64,000 nt of DNA from Trichobilharzia regenti (lineage: Eukaryota > Platyhelminthes > Trematoda > Strigeidida > Schistosomatidae): positions 62,654,440-62,718,439 of the forward strand of contig OX235262.1 in assembly GCA_944472135.2 (NCBI GenBank). The letters are read 5' to 3'. Shown in pieces: positions 35,868-45,809 of the stretch (positions are counted from its first letter, which is position 1; each line of letters begins with the position of its first letter). The position numbers and the translations under genes are program-made. The notes beneath the pieces are model-generated. The model was not told where the DNA came from. It saw nothing but the letters and a program-made list of their open reading frames with translations, and did no database searches.

Positions 35868-38117
35868 CTCATCCTGCATCAACTCCTCACATCCACTGAC
35901 TCCATCATATTCAGTAACACCATTCACACCAACATCATCACCAGACTCACACACACCTTCATTACCCAACCTCTCATATCCATGATTCATCACACTACTC
36001 GGTGGAGTCGGAGGATGGTCAACTCCCACTCCAGGAAATCCCCTCTGTGGGAAATAACCATACAATATATCGCCTTGTCGAGGTGCATGATACTTCACTA
36101 TCCTCAACAACGCCTCATTGGGAAGGTGAGAGACATGACGACCCAATGGACATCGACGTATATGCTTCGCGACATCCCATTTCCACTTAGCTCGATACTG
36201 ACAGTAACAACAGCCAAACATCCGGTGTTCAGAATGGTTCACCATATGAGCACGCAACTCACTGAACCAACGAGCACGAAATTTGCACACGGGACAGATG
36301 ATGGCAGACTCCGACAAATCACTCTTCTTCATTCCATCTTCACCACTGAATGACACTTCTTCACTCATTCCCTTGAACCATATTTCTTTCTCATTCATCA
36401 CATCACCTACATGGCGGGATTCACATGAAGAAGCAAACTCACTATCCTCCATTTTCCTACTCACTTCAACACCCACGCTCTTTTCTTCTTTTTCTTCTTC
36501 TTTATCTTTGCCAGTGATCCTCGACATTTCCACACTCGAAACACCACACTCTTTTGACCACAGTCCTGAATCACCTACACTACCATCGTGTAATGCATTG
36601 TCACGTGACGGTGGAAAGTGATCAACAGACACTTGTCCAAAATCTCTCATATTCATCGTGTTCAACACACCTACACCAGACAAATCTGAGCGACATTCAA
36701 CACTACTCACTCCTCCTCCTCCTCCTCCATCTACGCAAACATTACTCGTCTGGAATGATTCACTTCGTGGACAATCATCCGACACATCAAGTCTCTTCTC
36801 AACCAGCCTAACCAACAAACTACCAATAGCCAACAGCAAACTCGAACATGTCGCCGACAACTGCATTGAGTCACCCACATTCTCATCAACCTCATTCTTC
36901 ACAATATTCACTGCTGTCTCCAACAAACCAATCAGCAAGCTACGACTAATACGCGTCGACTTCTTCCTACTCCCACTACCGTCTTCCACTGAAGACACAA
37001 ATTTACCTCCAGACACTGTCTCCATCTCACAAGTCTTCACCGAACAACTCCCTTCACCATTCACTCTCTTACTCAGATCACCTCTCCCCTCACTGCACTC
37101 ACTACTCCCACCTGACACTCGTCCGTTTAACACACATTCAGTTCCTCCTGTATTCAACGGCTTCACGACTGACAAATCGAGTGGTTCCATTCCTTCTCCA
37201 GACACTCCACCTTCACATACATCCACAGAACTCACATCATACTGACTCGGACCACTCGAGACCAACTCACTATCCCCAATGTTCTTCGTGGACACCTCTG
37301 GATCCTTCTCATTCATGTCACTGTAACAACCATCTCTCACGGATGGAAACACACTGTGTCTTCGCTTACTATCCACATTCACATTCTCACTCCCATCCAT
37401 CGGTGATCTCACACGCTTAACTCCACATTCAGAAATTCGCTTGTGTACTCTGCCTTGATCGCTTGGAGACGATGAACACGGAACAACTGATAACCTCCTA
37501 CGTCCACAAACGAACAAACGATCACGAAAATCCATCGGGGCTGAAACACGTCCACTCCGTCCCAATGCCATCATATCACCACCAACACCAACACCAACAC
37601 CACCACCACCACTACCTCCCCCACCTCCTCTCATCACACTCACATCCCTACAGTCGTCAACGAAATTCTGTGATCTCACCACTCCATAACCTGATAACAC
37701 ATTGTTTGCATTGGGTGGTCGATTTTCACAATCTTCATCTCCCATCGAGTGAATTGCCCCCAACGAAGCGGGCGTGTTCGTATACCTGCTATTCGCTTTA
37801 TTGCCACCGATATTCTCAATAGATGAGAGAGGTCCATTGGAACTTGTCGTCATCGTCTTAGCATCACCTTCACCACAATCATCACCGTCTACATCACACT
37901 CTGCATCATCTCCATCTCCTTCATCACCATCACCGTCACCATCGCCATCGCCGTTGTCTATGTCACCACCGACTGCAGGATTATCCTCACCCCCAACCTT
38001 CTTCATCAACTCTGAATAGTGTTTATCCCTCCAGTGTTTATTCAATGATTTCTTGTGTTTATAACTGGAGCCACACAGTCTGCACAGATAGACTTTTGAT
38101 CCATCACTCTTCCTGCT
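35868..38117 (-). CDS. C2H2 zinc-finger protein, right copy, central exon
   Basis: Right-arm twin of 9954-12182, 750 codons, phase 0 at both ends (acceptor TAG at 38120-38118, donor at 35867). Same order of parts: N-terminal C2H2 finger, acidic Asp/Gly repeat, glycine runs, PLDLS motif (PLDLSVVKPL), C2H2 finger and C2HC finger. It differs from the left copy by small in-frame indels in the glycine runs, scattered substitutions, and one abrupt block of about 50 residues (36408-36568) where the two proteins are very different. It would make a protein of about 922 residues with 45251-45691 and 34003-34128. The frame is open, so nothing suggests a pseudogene. Confidence 0.85.
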
Positions 38118-38487
38118 CTAGATAACAAGAAGAAGAAAAGGGAGAAGAAAGAGTAATGAACACTTGATGAGTCATTCAGTCAAATATCGCTGACACAGTT
38201 AAATTTGACTTATTTATTCATTTATCAATATATTATCATGATGATAGATAGGTTCCAAAGAACGTCTAAATGAGTCGAACACTCAGTCATCCAGCTAACT
38301 GTCCATCTTTCATGAATTAGATGAATTTCTTTTGAAGCCATTGATTCTATAAGATTAATGATCATCTCATAGTGAAATACGCTATTCTACATGGATTGTC
38401 AGTGTCCATTGGTGTTCATTAAATTTAACCTGTATTCAATATTTTACTATTCAAACTGGAATGAAACTTCATTCTGATTAACATTCA

Positions 38488-38662
38488 TGTAGTAATTCGA
38501 ACTCAAGAGGAGGCGCAAATTCAAAAACTGGTGGCTGCTGAATACTGAAGGCCTAGCTCTTTGTTGTAAATATATACATCTTTTTAACTTCCCTGTCGCG
38601 TTCTGCTTCTCACCTCACCCCGTGTGCTTGATTTCTGATACTGTTTGTGTTGTTCTATTATA
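38488..38662 (+). repeat. 5' LTR of the Ty3/gypsy element
   Basis: 175 bp, very short for this class. It differs from the 3' LTR at one position that I can find (T in CTATTATA, C in CTACTATA near the end). A TATA-like stretch, AAATATATACATC, lies about 80 bases in and may be the core promoter. Confidence 0.95.
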
Positions 38663-38666
38663 GAAC

Positions 38667-41600
38667 ATGGCGAGCCTACCCAACTCGCGTAAACAAAAGC
38701 GCGAAATGAAGAACTCTGAATCTCCTGCTAATGCCAGCGCCTGCGACTCGGAAAATGGTAACAGAGCGCCACCAGTAATGTCCTCAACCTCACCGACAAC
38801 GTCGACGTCCACGCCTGCGCCAGATATGATTCAAGCAATGGTCGCAGCGTTTAGAATAGCATTGATGACGTCGAATACACTTTCATCGCCCTCCAACAAT
38901 ACACCCCAAGTTAAATTCCCAGCACCAGAAAAGTTCGTCCCAGGGGAATCATTCACATTGTGGGAGGAGCAGTGCCGTCGATATATACAACAATTTGATG
39001 AAAAACAAAGAGCTAGTGCTGTTATCTGTTTACTGTCAATACCCGCGTTGAAACGCCTCAAGCTAGCTGGCGTTGACACAGAAGAGACGATGGAAGTAGA
39101 GGAGCTATTTGCAGCGATGCGTCGAGCATTTGCGCCGCATACCCATGTTCTTGGGCAGCGGGCCGCTTTTCACGCATGTGTCCAGCAGAGCGGCGAAAGT
39201 ACAGAGGAATTCCTCTGGCGACTTCAAGAGTTAGCCCCAGTGGCTTTTGAAGGAGACTCCGCAACCGAAATCAGCTCCCGCATTCTCCACCAATTCGAAG
39301 AAGGGCTGCTGCACGACGAAGTACGAGAAAGGGTCATTGAAAGCAATCCTACATCGCCCGTGGAGGCTCTACAGGTTGCCAAACAGAAGGAAGCTCTAAT
39401 TAAGCTTCGTAAGAATCGGCGACCAACAGACGGACCCTATACTCAATCACAATATCAAGAATCGAGGACGCCTCGTGAGCATCGTACGAAACCACATCTT
39501 GAGTGGAGGTCCCGATCTTCCCCGAAAGCAAGACAAATTCCACACCAACCACGTCCAAGAGCGGCCTGGATAAACTCTCGCCTCCCAGAAGAGATTGGTG
39601 AGTCTCCCTCTTTTTTATCTAATGTCATGCTATTATCAGATGAGCCATATGTAGCTAAGCAACTGCCCACTGTTCTAGTTAAGTTTTATGACAGAACTCT
39701 CGTTGGGTTGGTAGACACAGGTGCAGCTCGCACATTGTTGTCCAGCAAATATTGTAATGCTATGGCCAAAACTGCCACACCCCACCTTAACATCCAAACG
39801 GCAAATGGGTCTCGTATGAAAGTAGCTGGCGAGCTGTTAGTCTTATGGGAAGGTAAACATGGTCGTATGTGGCATCCGTGTTTGGTAGTTAACGGATTGT
39901 CGTGGGATTTAATAATAGGTTATGACCTTCTACGCGGTTGCAACGCGTCAATTGATATTGAATCCCAAAAGCTCACCCTTCTAGGCTCTACATTAATATT
40001 TGGAGCAGATATTAATAATACCTGTTTACAGCTGAGTGTGAATGCAATTGATACCGCCCTGATGGAAAGTATGCTAACACAGGTCCCGCGAGAGCACAAA
40101 GAGGCGGTACATCGGCTAATGTCCGAGTTTTCGGAGGTCATATCTTGGTCCTCGACTGACCTGGGAAGAACCACAGCTATCCAACATACTATTGAGACCG
40201 GTAGTTGTGCTCCAATACGGCAAACACCTCGCCGAGTCCCAGCTAAGTTTCGTCCGCAACTGGAAAGCATGATTGATGAAATGTTACAGAAAAAAATAAT
40301 TGCGCCGTCGAACTCACCGTGGGCCTCGCCTATAGTGTTAGTTAAGAAGAAAAACGGCACCCTGCGCTTGTGTGTTGATTACAGAAAATTAAACGCAGTG
40401 ACCCGGAGAGATGCTTACCCATTGCCTAGAATAGATGAGACGTTAGAAGCATTATCAGGTGCCGTCTGGTTTTCCACCCTTGATTTAGCTTCTGGATATT
40501 GGCAAGTGGAAGTCCACCCTCGTGATCGGCACAAAACCGCTTTTACTATACCCACCGGGTTATATGAATTCCAGACCATGCCGTTCGGGTTAAGTAATGC
40601 ACCAGCCACGTTTCAACGACTGATGCACACAGTACTCAAAGGATTAGTCCCACAGGTGTGCCTCGTATATTTAGATGATATTATCGTTTTCAGTCACACC
40701 ATCGAAGAACACCTTGAGCGATTGCGGATTGTCTTAGAACGTTTGAAGGAGGTGGGACTCAAAGTTCAACCCACTAAATGCCGTTTATTCCGAACCGAAG
40801 TCACTTTCTTGGGGCATGTTGTCAGTGCACAGGGCGTTCATAGCGATCCTGAAAAAGTTGCAGCAGTCAAAGAGTGGCCCGTACCTAAATCCGTGAATGA
40901 GTTACACAGTTTTCTAGGGTTGGCCTCTTATTACCGCCGGTTCGTGAGAAATTACTCAGAGATCGCTAGCCCCCTAACGAGTTTGACTAAGAAAAATATT
41001 CCCTTCGTATGGACAGAGGATTGTGACCGTGCTTTCCAACAGTTGAAAGATTCATTATGCTCGGCGCCCATTTTAGCATTCCCAGATACATCACCAACGG
41101 CTGGTAAATACATCTTGGACACGGACGCTAGTCACACATCCATCGGAGCCGTGTTATCTCAGGTCGGTGGGGACGGCAAAGAACATGTTATCGAATATGG
41201 CAGCCGCACGCTGAGCCGTGCAGAGAAGAACTACTGCATCACCCGTAAAGAGATGTTGGCCGCTGTTACCTTCGTTCGTAAGTACCGACCCTATCTACTT
41301 GGTAAACCGTTTGTTTTGCGAACGGATCACAAAGCTCTTCAGTGGTTGCAAAATTTCAAAGACCCTGAAGGACAGACAGCAAGATGGCAGGAGTACCTTC
41401 AAGAGTATGACTTCGAATGTGTACACCGTCCTGGCAAGCAACATGCCAATGCCGACGCGCTATCCAGGCGCTCTTTCAGACCGCACGGAGACTGCCCGTC
41501 TTGCGAGAGTATTGATATTTGTGCTATTTCGCTGGCAGGTCTAAGCAGAGAACAGTGGGCACACATCCAAGCTACTGACGATGAGACTGCACTCCTTTAT

Positions 41601-43019
41601 CATGCCCTGTCGAATCAGACTGGTAGGCCAGTTGAAGCTGATGTGAAAGGGAAGAGCTGGGAAACCAGATGTTTGTGGGCCTTATGGGATCAGTTAGTAC
41701 TAGCGAATGGTATCCTGTGTGTTCAACCCGGCCCCAACTACTTGAGAAGAGTCGTAGTCCCTCAGTCGTTTGTAACAGCAATTCTGGAGACTATACATTA
41801 TGATTTGGGACACGCTGGAATTAATAAAATGTTGCAAGCAGTTACCCAACGCTACTGGTGGCCTCGCCAACGGCGCGACGTCCGGGACTTTGTCCAAGGG
41901 TGTGCAACATGTGGTAAAGTAAAGAATCCACAGAGGAAACCCCGGGCGCCACTTACTAATATGAAGGCTGGATATCCTAACGAAATAATTGGCGTCGACA
42001 TCATCGGACCTTTACGTGAAACCACACGTGGAAATAAGTATATCTTGGTTATGGTTGATTATTTTACGAAATGGTGTGAAGCTGTACCACTTCAGCGAAT
42101 TGATGCCCCTACCGTAGCCAAAGCTATATTTGACTGTTGGATTGCCCGTTGGGGCGCACCAGAGCAATTGCACTCTGACCAAGGAACCAACTTCGAAAGT
42201 ATCGTGGTTAGAGAATTGTGCCATCTATTTGGAATTAAAAAGTCAAGAACCACCGCGTACCACCCCGAAGGCAATGGGTTAGTAGAGCGTACCAATCGAA
42301 CCCTAAAATCATTACTACGCCTATTCTTAGAGAGGGAGGCTGAATCAGCCTGGGACATCATGTTACCAAGATGCTTGTTGGCCTACCGAGGAAGCACGCA
42401 CATGTCTACGGGAAAGACACCACACCTGTTATGGACTGGCCGCGAGTTACGCCTGCCTAGTGATACATTGGTTATGCCCCGGTGGGATGATCCGCTAACT
42501 ACATCGGAAATGGTAATAAGGTTACGAGGAGACGTCGCCAGGTATCATAGCTATGCACGCGAAGAACTCCAGAGAGCACAAGAACGACAGAAACGTTACT
42601 ACGATAGAAAGCAGTGGGGAACACCATTCAAAATAGGTGATAAGGTGTGGCTACGTCAACCAGCGACTGACAACTGGAGTCGACGCAAAGCTCAAGCACA
42701 ATGGGCAGGCCCATACCTGGTGTACCGTAGAGTAACTGACAATACCTACGAAATCCAAGAAGACAACAACAACCCTCAGAAAATGATAGTGCACTTCAAC
42801 CGTCTGAAACCGTGTAGACCAAGCAGACAGGCACCGAGGAGAACACCGCCTTATCTCGATAACCAAAATAACCATGTGTCTTCTTCTCTTGTAGGGACGA
42901 TTTCGAGGCGGGGAGACCGAACCACTGAAGTCGCTGGGGACAGCTTTTTGGAACCGAGGGGGTCGTGTAGTAATTCGAACTCAAGAGGAGGCGCAAATTC
43001 AAAAACTGGTGGCTGCTGA
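38667..43019 (+). CDS. Gag-Pol polyprotein of Ty3/gypsy element
   Basis: One uninterrupted frame of 1450 codons. The ATG lies only four bases after the 5' LTR, and the stop is 54 bases inside the 3' LTR. Residues about 1-300 look like Gag, including a retrotransposon-gag type helical region with FTLWEEQCRRYIQQF and LWRLQELA. No CCHC zinc knuckle is present. The aspartic protease has DTGA at 350-353. RT has LDLASGYWQ and YLDD at 668-671. RNase H has a TDAS segment with D820. Integrase has an HHCC finger (H1044, H1049, C1079, C1082), a D1111-D1171-E1207 catalytic triad with 35 residues between the last two, and a GPY/F-like module (WAGPYLVYRRVTDNTYEI). All catalytic residues I can check are intact, so it may be active. 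Gag and Pol are fused without a frameshift. Confidence 0.95.
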   Translation: MASLPNSRKQKREMKNSESPANASACDSENGNRAPPVMSSTSPTTSTSTPAPDMIQAMVAAFRIALMTSNTLSSPSNNTPQVKFPAPEKFVPGESFTLWEEQCRRYIQQFDEKQRASAVICLLSIPALKRLKLAGVDTEETMEVEELFAAMRRAFAPHTHVLGQRAAFHACVQQSGESTEEFLWRLQELAPVAFEGDSATEISSRILHQFEEGLLHDEVRERVIESNPTSPVEALQVAKQKEALIKLRKNRRPTDGPYTQSQYQESRTPREHRTKPHLEWRSRSSPKARQIPHQPRPRAAWINSRLPEEIGESPSFLSNVMLLSDEPYVAKQLPTVLVKFYDRTLVGLVDTGAARTLLSSKYCNAMAKTATPHLNIQTANGSRMKVAGELLVLWEGKHGRMWHPCLVVNGLSWDLIIGYDLLRGCNASIDIESQKLTLLGSTLIFGADINNTCLQLSVNAIDTALMESMLTQVPREHKEAVHRLMSEFSEVISWSSTDLGRTTAIQHTIETGSCAPIRQTPRRVPAKFRPQLESMIDEMLQKKIIAPSNSPWASPIVLVKKKNGTLRLCVDYRKLNAVTRRDAYPLPRIDETLEALSGAVWFSTLDLASGYWQVEVHPRDRHKTAFTIPTGLYEFQTMPFGLSNAPATFQRLMHTVLKGLVPQVCLVYLDDIIVFSHTIEEHLERLRIVLERLKEVGLKVQPTKCRLFRTEVTFLGHVVSAQGVHSDPEKVAAVKEWPVPKSVNELHSFLGLASYYRRFVRNYSEIASPLTSLTKKNIPFVWTEDCDRAFQQLKDSLCSAPILAFPDTSPTAGKYILDTDASHTSIGAVLSQVGGDGKEHVIEYGSRTLSRAEKNYCITRKEMLAAVTFVRKYRPYLLGKPFVLRTDHKALQWLQNFKDPEGQTARWQEYLQEYDFECVHRPGKQHANADALSRRSFRPHGDCPSCESIDICAISLAGLSREQWAHIQATDDETALLYHALSNQTGRPVEADVKGKSWETRCLWALWDQLVLANGILCVQPGPNYLRRVVVPQSFVTAILETIHYDLGHAGINKMLQAVTQRYWWPRQRRDVRDFVQGCATCGKVKNPQRKPRAPLTNMKAGYPNEIIGVDIIGPLRETTRGNKYILVMVDYFTKWCEAVPLQRIDAPTVAKAIFDCWIARWGAPEQLHSDQGTNFESIVVRELCHLFGIKKSRTTAYHPEGNGLVERTNRTLKSLLRLFLEREAESAWDIMLPRCLLAYRGSTHMSTGKTPHLLWTGRELRLPSDTLVMPRWDDPLTTSEMVIRLRGDVARYHSYAREELQRAQERQKRYYDRKQWGTPFKIGDKVWLRQPATDNWSRRKAQAQWAGPYLVYRRVTDNTYEIQEDNNNPQKMIVHFNRLKPCRPSRQAPRRTPPYLDNQNNHVSSSLVGTISRRGDRTTEVAGDSFLEPRGSCSNSNSRGGANSKTGGC
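38668..38685 (+). other. Possible primer binding site
   Basis: The first TGG after the 5' LTR starts at 38668, inside the start codon region (ATGGCGAGCC). A PBS normally begins with TGG complementary to a tRNA CCA end. I cannot match the following bases to a specific tRNA, so this is only a positional guess. Confidence 0.3.
42948..42965 (+). other. Possible polypurine tract
   Basis: A G-rich stretch, GGAACCGAGGGGGTCG, directly before the 3' LTR. It is purine-rich but not pure, and it lies where plus-strand priming should occur. Confidence 0.45.
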
Positions 43020-43140
43020 ATACTGAAGGCCTAGCTCTTTGTTGTAAATATATACATCTTTTTAACTTCCCTGTCGCGTTCTGCTTCTCACCTCACCCCG
43101 TGTGCTTGATTTCTGATACTGTTTGTGTTGTTCTACTATA
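42966..43140 (+). repeat. 3' LTR of the Ty3/gypsy element
   Basis: 175 bp, identical to the 5' LTR except for one transition near the 3' end. It contains the last 18 codons of the gag-pol frame. Confidence 0.95.
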
Positions 43141-45250
43141 TTCACCAATCACTTGTGTCCTAGTTTGTTTGTTTTCAGTGTATTCTACAAAGTGATATGA
43201 TGGCAGCAAAATCCTCTTTACTGATGGGAATCAATCTTCGTATTTAGACGAAAGCATATCAATATACCAATATATGGATAAATGTGTATCTTATGAACAA
43301 TGAAATGCAATCGTTCACCCATTTTTCATCACACACCATTTGATTCCAAATAATGTTACTTCACTCATTGAAAAGTGAAGATTCTATGAATTAAAGTAGA
43401 ATCTACATTTTGAATGACTATGGAATACAACGAATGATCAGTAAAACCATCAGCCAACTTCAATTCACAATCTTATAGAAGACCATTTTAACCTCTATCA
43501 AATCAGTATTACCCTGTAGTGTCTGAAGGATTCTACTGTTCAGCTATTTGTCTCTGTACATCTGAGTCAGTATTCTGCATCTCTCTCTACTTTGAATATC
43601 CTATCAGTGACCATAAAACACTTGTCAGAAGCATTATGCAATACAACATTCGTCCCTCTAACATGTAGTCAGTTAATTATACACAGAACATGCACAAAGC
43701 AATCTTCCGCTAACAACAAGCTGATGGATGCTTAGTAATCAGTCTCAAACGTCCACTATAACTCACCAATCAGTAATTAATGGAAACACCTGGGAAGTGA
43801 GCCCACACAACCTGCATAGCTGGAAACCACTCCATAAGTGGCTATGTGTCTTACTACTTACACTACTTATTCTGTCGGAAGAGAAGTGTGGATCTCAGGC
43901 TGACTAGCTCTCTCTCTCTCTCCCTGTCTCTGTTGGATAGCATGGCATTATCATGCTTCATGGACATTTGGGAAAATTCAACTACCCACATGACAAATGG
44001 GACAGAAGATCTAGAACCACATTAACTCGGTCAACAAGTTGAGCAGTAACTACTCATATATGTCAAGTCTCAAACATACCATCCCCCAAATGATCATGTT
44101 TCATCATGTCATCTGTATATAATAGGTGAACTAATACGCAACTACTGCTGTCAACTGTCTGCAAACACATCAGTTAATAAACGTGGAAACATTGCAGGAA
44201 AGCATATTTGAACTCAATAAATATGTAACAAACATGATCCACTATAGACTATGATAAACATCTGACACTCTAACATAACATGACATGACATGACAAGATT
44301 TAGCCTGTAGGGATTAATGAACAAATAAATAAATAAAAATAAGATATCAAAAACAACGGAACTCAGTTTATAAACATCAATTATAGGCCAAGGTTGAAAA
44401 TGAGAGAAATCAGTGCAAGAAGGATATTTAAAATGTGAGTAGGACAGAATTGAGAGTTGACGGGTTTTGTGGGAATTCATTTTGTTTCATCATGTGTCAA
44501 TGAACCAATCATCTGTCGGGTTGTGAATGGACATTACTGAAGAGCATTACACTTAAAAGGAATTCAGTTGACCACTTCTCTGTGTCTCCCGCTACTCTTT
44601 TCAACCATGGAAGAAATAAAATTCGATTACATGAATACCCCATCAGAGAATGAGGCATGGTGAAACATCAGAGCAACTTCACAACAATCCAACTGGGACT
44701 ACTTAATACGAATACATGTTGAAATGTCACAAATAACGACTGTCAGCATAAACTAGTCACATAAATACATTCAAATATCAACACGCCTCATATGGTAACG
44801 CATCATCCAAGCACAAAAACTCAACGTGACTACTGGGAAACAAATAATCATGTCAATTGGTGGCTACCGAGACCACAACAGGTAGACTAATTAGGCCAAT
44901 GTTTTACAACTCTGTAAGATAAAATCAAATAATTTAACGATAAGCAGGTATCACATTTATGAGTAGTCATAAATCTTCAGAAACTGTACACTAATTCCCG
45001 ATAATTTGTTGTGTGAAACCATGATGTGAGTTCGACTACATTTGCATATGATTAGAGGATATACAAGTGAAATATCTATGCAGATGAGTCCAAGGTAGAT
45101 GTCATTCAAGACAACAATACAAAACTACGAATATCTCATATTCCCTCATTGACTTATAAAATGTAGGAAAGAGAAACCAAAATTACTACCACTAATATTA
45201 CACTACACAGAATTCGACTTACATACAATGAGCACATAGAATAAACATAC

Positions 45251-45691
45251 CTCATAATATTTCCACGGTTCTACCGGTCGTCGAATTTGATAACGGAAAC
45301 CTCCACCTCCTCCTTCACAAATATTCCATATTTTATTCAAGTCAATTTGACCTAAGCTTGGGAAGACTGATTTGGGTGGTGAGGTTGATTTCACTGGACA
45401 TGGATTATTCATGATTGTCGAGGGAAACACTGAACATTGACTGATGGATTGATGTCTCTCCAGTTGAGGGGAATTAGGAGAACACTGTCTTTCCTTGATG
45501 GCTGATGAATTGTCGAGGTTTGAGTGATGGTCACTGTCACTCTTGTCAGATTTTATCACAGAAGAATTGTTACTAGCATCACCATTATTTTCAGACTGTT
45601 TCTCACTTAACGGATTCCGTATTCTCAATAATTCCGAAGTCATTTCGAAGTCAGTATAATCCACTGTTTTGTGTTTGGATGAAAATTTCAA
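45251..45691 (-). CDS. C2H2 zinc-finger gene, right copy, 5'-most recognised coding exon
   Basis: Twin of 6641-7081 with the same donor (GAG then GTATGT, at 45250) and the same residues. The first ATG in frame is at 45643. The high identity to the left arm continues about 110 bases upstream to about 45806, then falls sharply. Upstream exons, if any, were not recognised. Confidence 0.7.
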
Positions 45692-45809
45692 TCTAATAGT
45701 CCAAAATATGAAATCGTAGTTTGATAAATTAATCCTAGTAAAAATTATGAGTTGTGTTCCGACTAGGCAGATTGCTCTTTGGGATAAAATATACTATGCC
45801 GTGAATGAA

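Larger units (their letters stand above)
38488..43140 (+). mobile_element. Full-length Ty3/gypsy-type LTR retrotransposon
   Basis: Complete element of 4653 bp: 175 bp LTRs at each end, a 4 bp target duplication (TTCA at 38484-38487 and 43141-43144; a 5 bp ATTCA reading is also possible) and one long gag-pol frame between. The domain order protease, RT, RNase H, integrase places it in Ty3/gypsy (Metaviridae). LTR ends are TGTAGTA and TACTATA, an imperfect inverted repeat. The matching empty site, AACATTCAGCAATCAC, is present in inverted form in the left arm (about 9566-9581). The near-identical LTRs and open frame point to a recent insertion. I cannot name the family (Boudicca, Saci and CsRn1-like elements are known in flukes). 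Confidence 0.95.
38118..45250 (-). other. Intron 1 of right zinc-finger gene, carrying the LTR retrotransposon
   Basis: 7133 bp against 2872 bp in the left copy. Most of the difference is the 4653 bp retrotransposon, which lies antisense to the gene, about 370 bp from the exon 2 acceptor. Confidence 0.8.
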
